Shown here: in pieces, positions 6,044 through 12,323 of the stretch
Position numbering within the stretch: position 1 is the stretch's first letter
Layout: every line of letters starts with the position of its first letter
Origin: Stramenopiles sp. TOSAG23-6
Lineage: Eukaryota; Sar
Direction of reading: 5' to 3'
DNA: 12,323 bases
Assembly (NCBI GenBank): GCA_900128565.1
Contig: LT636207.1
Location: forward strand, 1-12,323
Position numbers and translations under genes: made by a program
Notes under the pieces: model-generated
Database searches by the model: none
What the model was told of the DNA's origin: nothing
What the model saw: the letters and a program-made list of their open reading frames with translations, nothing else

Positions 6044-9000
6044 CTAGGGTCGTTGATTGTTTACTATATCAGCTAACGATCTCTGTCGAGGAACTTTCGG
6101 AGCATCACTTTTATGTAGTGTTATTTTGGTCTCCTCAAAACCATCAGCTCTGAGTCCTTCAGATGCAATATTTTGTGCGGCCAACTCTTGTGCACACTTC
6201 AAACAATTGCCAAAAACAATATGATGTCGACAGGATAGAGTTCCGCTAATAGGCGCATCTAATTTACGCTGTACAAGTTTGTCTTCCTGCGATGGTTGTT
6301 GTACATGTTTGTGTCCTTTATTAAGTGGGGGTGCATCAGGGTCAAGTGTACAATCTTCTGCTTTAAATCCGTACTTATTGGCCTCCTGTCCTTCCCAAGT
6401 CAACATATGCCGCCCTTTCCAGTCATCAATGTGAGTATTTTGCACTTTTTCAACTTCTTTAAGTATTTCTTGCTTTTTCTTTGCTAATACTTCCACAGAA
6501 GTTTTTGCATATTCGTGTGCTGTACCCATGTTTGTTGTAGCTTTAGCGTGTGCTCGAGCCTCTGCCATATGGCGAACAGCATTCTGCTTTGCGTTCACAA
6601 TACTTTTCATCAAAATAGTTCGCGAGCTTCCGACAATGACAATATTTTTCTTTAATATCGCTTTTTCCTTTCTTAAAATTGTTGATACATCACCAACTTC
6701 TTCCGTTTGGATTCCACGAGAAACCACGGGGCGTTTGCCGAGTGCACGCTTCATAAGCAATTGCAATCGCTTAGATTGTGCCAGGGTCTGTACCTTTGTC
6801 AATTGTTTCGCTTTATTTATTTCTTTTGCTCTCTTGTAATGATCTATGACGATGGTGTGCTTTTCTTGTAAATCATTGCAATAATTGTTCCAACGAATAT
6901 CGGTTAAACTTCCAGTATTTCGGCGAGCAAATTGACCTCGCCATATTGCAAATAAAAGGCCCAAAGTTATTGTAAAGATATTGAATATAATCATCGCAGT
7001 TGCTGTTCTATCTAGAAGATCTGAATGAGAAATTCCGAGTAATATCAATAAATATCCTACAACTGCCAAAAGCAATTGACCAAGTACAGCAATTGATTGT
7101 AAAATATTTAGTATCGTTGTCACGTAAGGTTGTTTTTTTACAATGAAAACTAGATATATACTTTGTAATGATATGGTGATCAAAACTGGAAATTCGCTGT
7201 GCCCTTTTATTAGTGCTCCAATCAAAAGTTGTCTGATGCAGTCTGCAACAGGAAAAAATGCACGCCAACCAGGTTTAAACTCATCGCCCTCGAAAAATGG
7301 TGCCGGGGGCTTCAAATGATGTAGCCACAACAAAATCACAGGAGCACTCAGAGCAGCAACTGGTAAAAGCACAAATGACATTGTAATGATGGCAACATGC
7401 TCTGAGTTGTAACACTCTATGCGGAAATCTCGTTTAAATCGTAGAATGCTGTCGATCTCACCATTATCAATGTGCATGGGAACATCAATACAGTCAAATG
7501 TTTCGTAGCATAATCTACACACTGGTATATAAAACATTATCAAAGCAAGACATGATGAACTCAATGCGAGGGAGCGCCAGTGTGATGCAGTTGCAAGAAG
7601 CTCTACAACGTATCGATCCCGCACAGCTAGTGGTACATCTCTTCCATACCCCGACTCGGCGTCAAATCCACACTCTCTCAGTTTTAAGAATAGTTCTGCT
7701 CGTTCCCGTCTCTTCTGTTGCATTAAGATATCCTGAGCTTTCCAGTCATATGCGCCTGGTTTTGCTCGGCGGGGACCATCAGGGTTAATGTAGCGAGATA
7801 CGGTTGCTGTCATGGGTTCAGGGAATGGCCATTCAACCCCCGTGTTGTCTTTTTCTTTCGCAGATGCACGCAAAATTCTTCTTTCGTGAATTCGGCGTTT
7901 TTGTTGAAGTCTACTATCACAAATACACCAGAATCCAATCACTATTACAGGAGGAACAACCAATAAAATTACACACACTATGAGAAGAGCGCCAAAAGCT
8001 GAACCGCCATCACCTGTAGCACACCCAATAACAGAAAATAATGGGGATACAGGAAGATCTGCAACACTATCGAGGGATGTTAGAAAATCCCAAAGTTTGT
8101 ACGGCCATGGTATTTGATATATATGAACCACTGCTGCCAAACATTGTATGTGTGCCCAAACTATTCGAAAAGCAGCCACTGATTCTCTCGCAGCCTGCCT
8201 TTGCTCTTTTGCTATTGTAATTGTTAAAGCTATGCGCAGCACCAAATGTTCCTGCTCTGATGGTGGTGGTTCAATGGCACTTAAAATTTCAGCATCTACA
8301 TATTTTTTCTCCAGCAATTTTAATTTTTGTTTAGTTTCCTTTATGTCACTATACTTACTAATTTGTATTTTTGAAGTATTCTTTTCACATCTTGCACTTG
8401 AATTAACCGGTGTCTTTTTAATATCTTCATCATCTTCAATATTTTCTAAAACCAGTGTTTTGTGTTTAGCCAAAGCTTTTTTTCGAGATAATGCAACTTC
8501 TTTTTCACGCTTTAAGCGGGCATTTTGTCGTCGCGTCTGTAAAGTTTTTTTCTTTATCTTACTATTTTTAGAAGTCATTAAATTTGCCATTTTCTGGATC
8601 TCAGATGATCTTGAACTATTCCCCGCCCCCCTCGAAGCTTCTATGAGTCGTTTACGTTGTGAAGGGGTAACCACAAGACTTGCTCTGCGAAGTAATTTTA
8701 TTTCATTTTCTCTTTGGACTTCCTCCCAATCTGGCTCTGCTTTTCGAGTATACCTAGAAATTCCTAAACTGCTCTCACCAAAAAAACTACGCCTTCGATT
8801 TGAAGGCGAGGGTGTCAAAGTATCTTGTGTGTGCGAAGGGCTAGGGAAAAAGCTACGTTTTATATTACTTTGACCTGGGGCGATCGCATTTGGTCTACGA
8901 CTGTGACTGAAACTTGGAACTTCTGGTGCATCTAGATCCAGAACTGGTAAATTTTTTACCACATCTGAAATATCCTCGGGAACCGCAGGTTCCTCGGGGA

Positions 9001-12000
9001 TATTATCCAGGGTATCCGAATATGTATGCTCTAGTTTATCCCAGCCAGTTACATTATCTTTTAAACTGCTTCTAGTGCGGCTCACGATCGTTGTGTGTCG
9101 CAATTGATCAAACCCACGAGAAAATTTCTGTCGTTGTGCTAAGTCCATATCCAATGAATTTCTTTGCTCACTTGTTAGTTCAACAATTTGATCAATTTGT
9201 CTTTTAAATTTAACGTTACTCGGCATATTTTCCAGGAGTATTGCAAGCTGCGGCTCAAGGCCAGTATTTGAAAGATCCATATCAGAGATCCAATCAAGAA
9301 CCTCTGCCGATAAAGGGTAATCTTTGATAGTATGATTTGGGTTGACTGTTTCTGAGGGCTGTGTTTTATGTTTTCGGCGTCTGAGCAAGGATAATGCACG
9401 AGACATAAAAGATGTTTGGACCGGATTTAATGCAAGTCGCATTATGTCATGTTGAGGTATTTTTAAAAGTTTGTCCATTGCCTTGAGATTTTGGTCTTCA
9501 CGTGGTAACTGCAAAAATAAAGTCTCTAGCTGAGCTTCGAGTCCGATGTTACCTAAACCATATGTCTTTAACCACACTGATAATTCAGGTAAAGTAGTAG
9601 TCTTACGCTTATTCTTCGGAGAATTTTCCCAATCTAATTGGGCCGTGTGCAATAAATCAACAGTGGCTTTTGCAGATAATCGTTTATTACTCCTTTTGAT
9701 ATTGGATGGAATTTCTTCTTTTATTGGAAATTCAAAAACCTTTACATTTCCATTTGTTGGAGAAGTTAGTAAACTCCCAGCAAGTCGAAGCATCATAGTT
9801 TCTTTATATGATTTTTGACCTTTTTTTGTTTTATCGTTTAAACTTTTGAAACTCTGTAGATTTTGACTATGCTCGATATTGTCATTATTTAGACTATTAC
9901 CATTTTGTGCCAGACAATCTTTTTGTTCTAAATGCTCTAAATGCAATGTTTCATTTGATTTAAATTTTGATTCAGAAGTGTTTATTGTTGTGTTTGTATC
10001 AGTGCTACTTTCAGTATCGTAACCACTGGATATCTCTAAAAGTTCATCGATTTCTGATATTAAATTTTTTTCGTTGTCTTGTTTAGTTTTATCTTTCTTT
10101 GGATCACCTCCGCCTCTAAGTCTCCGAGTAAGTGACAAGCGTGTGTGCATTTTTTTCCTAGCAATATTTTTCTTGCTATCCTCAAGTACTTTTCTATCTT
10201 CAAGTTCTTTGGCACATCTGCGGCAATTTCTACCACACCCGTGCTTACATTTGGGATCAACGACAATGATCCCAGAATTCGCAAGTTTTATCTTACGATT
10301 TCTTTGAGAATATTTCTGAACCCTCATTGTTGTTGACACTGCTTGTGAAGTTTGTTGGTGTATCAACGACCGAGATTGTAATTTTGACATGCGTGTGGCT
10401 TGAATAGGATCAACATAATTCACATTAATTGCCACCTTTCGCTTTTCTTCTTGTTTACAATTTGTTGTACGATTCAGAGAGATTTTGTCTTTCTTCTTTG
10501 TACCCGTATGACTATCTTGAAACTGTAAGGATTTACTCAATACATTTTTACGAATTCCAATTGCCTTTTTATTTTTTTGATTAGCTTTTCTCATCTGAAT
10601 TGCCAATCTTTTTTTTGCCATACGTTCAAAGACAGCCTGGGGCGAAGTAGCAATTTTTGTTTCATTAAAGCGCAACTTTTTTATGATATTGTCCTGTAAT
10701 TTTGGATGTTTTCTATTATCATCAATATTTGTATTCTGAGATAAGTGGCGTTTCAACAACGCTTTTTTAAATTTCAAGCGTTTTCTTGAAATAGGCCGAG
10801 AACGCGATTTCGTATTTGTCTCAGGTGTAACTTCACCCTTATTAAACTTCAATTCAGTTACTGAATTTTGTATTGCATTAATCTTCTTCTGTTCTGCTTC
10901 TTCAGCCTTTCTTTTCTTCTCCGATGTTTCAAAATTTTTACGTCGAACTTCTTGGGCCAATTCAAAATTTGCAATACTTCCATGAACTACAGTTGTAATC
11001 CAATCATCAGCTTCACGTAAATGAAGGTCTTTGATGGCCAATGTGTGCATTTCTTGGTTACCGGGTAGAGCAGCCGCATTTTCTGGGCTACCCGTATTGA
11101 AATCAACGACCATTTGTTGTGCATGAAGTCTTTTCCTATTTACTTTTGACCTTGCTTTCGCTGCATTACTTGTATTTATATCTATCACTGTTGATAAATC
11201 CGAATCTTGTGTATCTTTCCGTTGCCTCTTCTGGAAGTTTATCTCCTTCTTTAGGGCAGCACTCTCACGGATCATTTGCTCTTGTTCCTCTTTCAACATG
11301 CGCTTGCGGGCCCACTCAGCTATAATTTGACATTCACTTCCAGCGGCCCATCCACTGCTTGGCAATGGTGCTCTCTTCTTAACCCGTAAGCACTGTATCT
11401 TGTTTATTTTAGGATATTCTGCAACTTGAGGTTTTGGACCAAATACGCCAACAACATTTGCATCATGTTGATCGAGAAACTTTTTACGAGCTCTGACTTT
11501 CTGCTCTTTTGTAAGTTTAATCTCTACCTTTTTTCTTTTACCTGCAAGATTTATTCTTCCAGAGTCAAGGATATCAAATGAAACAATAGTTGCTTCCGGT
11601 ACATTAGAACATTCAGGGGTTACTTTAGTAGATGCATTTTTCGACCTAAAGTTCATGATCACATTTATAATCGTTTTACAAAAATATGAGATAGCTAAGT
11701 ATGAATTTTTGAAACAATGTATGAAAAATGACCAAATATTATGAAAAATATATGGTATCCATCCTCCTGCAACTCTCACATTTCGTTTTAGCCTCACAAA
11801 GTATAGTTCTAAATCTAATGATCTATCTTCTACATGAGAAAGCCATGCAATAAAACTACCTATGTCATGTTTTTTCAAAATGTTAGATAAGTAGATCATG
11901 TGTGCTACACCTAAATGAGATGATAGGTATTCAATTAATAAGATTGGTAATACGAAAATGAAAAAGAGTCCTAATGCAGCCCCACTAAAACGACTTGCCG

Positions 12001-12323
12001 ACAACCCATCACATTCAAGACATCCGCCATACACGGAAACAAACCCCGATGCACAGTGACCACACAGTAATTCCGACCCATTATGTCCCATTTTGCAAAT
12101 TGATGTCCCATTACATGGTGTCTGTTTTCTATTATTCCAGAAACACGAAGTAAATTCTAATGCAGCATAAGATGTGTAACTAATATTTGCTGCTTTTGCT
12201 TCTGATAGAGAAATCGGCGAAGCAAAATCCGTCAGGTTCTTCAATTCCGCCATAACATTAAGCAGTTTAAACCCTGGCATTGTACCCCACGCTGGAAGAG
12301 CTCGTGGCGCGATTGGGCCTCGG
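6044..12323 (-). CDS. Giant cysteine-rich, TRP/polycystin-like multi-pass membrane protein (5' partial)
   Basis: One uninterrupted frame runs from the right edge to the stop at 6044-6046. The first ATG, at 12280, gives 2,078 residues (numbering used here), but the frame is open upstream of it, so the N-terminus lies outside. Residues 46-90 form a cysteine-rich ectodomain (Cys46, 56, 62, 73, 76, 87, 90) of the GCC2/GCC3 or ephrin-receptor-like type, with Asn-glycosylation sites at 15, 32, 57 and 67. A membrane segment follows (about 101-120), then possibly one at 183-209. Residues 215-1340 are very basic and low in complexity, with an internal duplication (897-1061). The hydrophobic core begins at 1372, with YQIPWPYKLWDFL (1388-1400) and LFSVIGC (1414-1420) characteristic of this algal/oomycete family. 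Membrane segments lie near 1428-1452, 1569-1588, 1627-1653, 1675-1692, 1696-1714, 1724-1750 and 1760-1780. A basic, coiled-coil-rich tail ends with a Cys/His motif. The likely role is a surface channel or receptor; no activity can be assigned. Confidence 0.85.
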   Translation of the reverse strand, partial: RGPIAPRALPAWGTMPGFKLLNVMAELKNLTDFASPISLSEAKAANISYTSYAALEFTSCFWNNRKQTPCNGTSICKMGHNGSELLCGHCASGFVSVYGGCLECDGLSASRFSGAALGLFFIFVLPILLIEYLSSHLGVAHMIYLSNILKKHDIGSFIAWLSHVEDRSLDLELYFVRLKRNVRVAGGWIPYIFHNIWSFFIHCFKNSYLAISYFCKTIINVIMNFRSKNASTKVTPECSNVPEATIVSFDILDSGRINLAGKRKKVEIKLTKEQKVRARKKFLDQHDANVVGVFGPKPQVAEYPKINKIQCLRVKKRAPLPSSGWAAGSECQIIAEWARKRMLKEEQEQMIRESAALKKEINFQKRQRKDTQDSDLSTVIDINTSNAAKARSKVNRKRLHAQQMVVDFNTGSPENAAALPGNQEMHTLAIKDLHLREADDWITTVVHGSIANFELAQEVRRKNFETSEKKRKAEEAEQKKINAIQNSVTELKFNKGEVTPETNTKSRSRPISRKRLKFKKALLKRHLSQNTNIDDNRKHPKLQDNIIKKLRFNETKIATSPQAVFERMAKKRLAIQMRKANQKNKKAIGIRKNVLSKSLQFQDSHTGTKKKDKISLNRTTNCKQEEKRKVAINVNYVDPIQATRMSKLQSRSLIHQQTSQAVSTTMRVQKYSQRNRKIKLANSGIIVVDPKCKHGCGRNCRRCAKELEDRKVLEDSKKNIARKKMHTRLSLTRRLRGGGDPKKDKTKQDNEKNLISEIDELLEISSGYDTESSTDTNTTINTSESKFKSNETLHLEHLEQKDCLAQNGNSLNNDNIEHSQNLQSFKSLNDKTKKGQKSYKETMMLRLAGSLLTSPTNGNVKVFEFPIKEEIPSNIKRSNKRLSAKATVDLLHTAQLDWENSPKNKRKTTTLPELSVWLKTYGLGNIGLEAQLETLFLQLPREDQNLKAMDKLLKIPQHDIMRLALNPVQTSFMSRALSLLRRRKHKTQPSETVNPNHTIKDYPLSAEVLDWISDMDLSNTGLEPQLAILLENMPSNVKFKRQIDQIVELTSEQRNSLDMDLAQRQKFSRGFDQLRHTTIVSRTRSSLKDNVTGWDKLEHTYSDTLDNIPEEPAVPEDISDVVKNLPVLDLDAPEVPSFSHSRRPNAIAPGQSNIKRSFFPSPSHTQDTLTPSPSNRRRSFFGESSLGISRYTRKAEPDWEEVQRENEIKLLRRASLVVTPSQRKRLIEASRGAGNSSRSSEIQKMANLMTSKNSKIKKKTLQTRRQNARLKREKEVALSRKKALAKHKTLVLENIEDDEDIKKTPVNSSARCEKNTSKIQISKYSDIKETKQKLKLLEKKYVDAEILSAIEPPPSEQEHLVLRIALTITIAKEQRQAARESVAAFRIVWAHIQCLAAVVHIYQIPWPYKLWDFLTSLDSVADLPVSPLFSVIGCATGDGGSAFGALLIVCVILLVVPPVIVIGFWCICDSRLQQKRRIHERRILRASAKEKDNTGVEWPFPEPMTATVSRYINPDGPRRAKPGAYDWKAQDILMQQKRRERAELFLKLRECGFDAESGYGRDVPLAVRDRYVVELLATASHWRSLALSSSCLALIMFYIPVCRLCYETFDCIDVPMHIDNGEIDSILRFKRDFRIECYNSEHVAIITMSFVLLPVAALSAPVILLWLHHLKPPAPFFEGDEFKPGWRAFFPVADCIRQLLIGALIKGHSEFPVLITISLQSIYLVFIVKKQPYVTTILNILQSIAVLGQLLLAVVGYLLILLGISHSDLLDRTATAMIIFNIFTITLGLLFAIWRGQFARRNTGSLTDIRWNNYCNDLQEKHTIVIDHYKRAKEINKAKQLTKVQTLAQSKRLQLLMKRALGKRPVVSRGIQTEEVGDVSTILRKEKAILKKNIVIVGSSRTILMKSIVNAKQNAVRHMAEARAHAKATTNMGTAHEYAKTSVEVLAKKKQEILKEVEKVQNTHIDDWKGRHMLTWEGQEANKYGFKAEDCTLDPDAPPLNKGHKHVQQPSQEDKLVQRKLDAPISGTLSCRHHIVFGNCLKCAQELAAQNIASEGLRADGFEETKITLHKSDAPKVPRQRSLADIVNNQRP
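6182..6232 (-). other. C-terminal CxH-CxxC motif in the large membrane protein
   Basis: Residues 2017-2033 read CRHHIVFGNCLKCAQEL. The spacing C-x-H-x(6)-C-x-x-C could bind one zinc ion. It closely resembles a second motif at residues 678-693 of the same protein. Zinc binding is inference; the residues are directly visible. Confidence 0.6.
9098..9319 (-). other. Second copy of an internal ~72-residue duplication (large membrane protein 988-1061)
   Basis: The stretch around LSNTGLEPQLAILL (1003-1016) aligns with GNIGLEAQLETLFL (910-923) of the first copy. Both begin with a W-[LI]-x(3)-[GD]-L segment, share N-x-G-L-E-x-Q-L, continue to [LM]-P, and end in a helix with a final LR. The helical pattern loosely recalls a SAM-like fold, but I cannot confirm that. 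Confidence 0.65.
9380..9592 (-). other. First copy of the internal duplication (large membrane protein 897-967)
   Basis: It begins LPELSVWLKTYGLGN and continues GLEAQLETLFLQLP, then two predicted helices ending at SLLR. It is separated by about 20 residues from the second copy. Both sit in the cytoplasmic insertion between the first membrane segment(s) and the membrane core. Confidence 0.65.
10202..10249 (-). other. Internal CxH-CxxC motif in the large membrane protein
   Basis: Residues 678-693 read CKHGCGRNCRRCAKEL. Its C-x-H, N-C-x-x-C-A-x-E-L pattern matches the C-terminal motif at 2017-2033 with one fewer residue between the halves and an extra Cys at 682. It lies in an otherwise poorly conserved, basic region. 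Confidence 0.6.

Noticed and set aside
8148-8873. Plus-strand open frame of 241 codons inside the large minus-strand gene
   Set aside because: It is the complement of a Lys/Arg-rich coding stretch; the translation is Phe/Leu/Ser-rich noise with no motif.

Overview
The window is nuclear DNA from a compact, AT-rich eukaryotic genome. An oomycete or related stramenopile is the best guess. The reasons are the close spacing of genes on both strands, small introns with GTRNGT donors and CTAAC-type branch points, a SURF1 and a P0 of ordinary eukaryotic type, and a very large cysteine-rich, TRP-like membrane protein of a kind common in oomycetes and algae. This assignment rests on recognition of families, not on a search, and I would not name a genus.

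Layout from left to right. Positions 1-476 hold the 3' end of an unrecognised plus-strand gene, whose 177-bp intron carries a tandem duplication of a roughly 51-bp AT-rich unit. Positions 780-1850 encode the alpha subunit shared by protein farnesyltransferase and geranylgeranyltransferase I, with one ambiguous base near its stop. Positions 2048-3163 encode the mitochondrial cytochrome oxidase assembly factor SURF1. It is read as two exons; without removal of a 99-bp intron its second membrane segment would be lost. Convergent to it, 3269-4426 (minus) encodes a PAPS-dependent sulfotransferase. A short divergent promoter region separates this from the ribosomal stalk protein P0 (4722-5591). From 6044 to the right edge runs the minus-strand coding region of a giant multi-pass membrane protein, whose 5' end lies outside the window.

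The genes do not form a pathway. They are independent housekeeping or cell-surface functions: prenylation, respiratory complex IV assembly, sulfation, translation, and a putative channel or receptor.

The signals most worth a second look are four. First, a dispersed near-palindromic element (core TACGAAATTT[T/C]GTA, usually followed by CCTAAC) occurs five times, only outside coding sequence, and provides the probable branch point in both introns. Second, P0 apparently lacks the near-universal acidic C-terminal peptide ending in GFGLFD. Third, the giant membrane protein carries about 1,200 extra basic residues between its first membrane segment(s) and its channel-like core, with an internal duplication inside them. 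Fourth, the same protein contains two copies of a small Cys/His motif about 1,340 residues apart.
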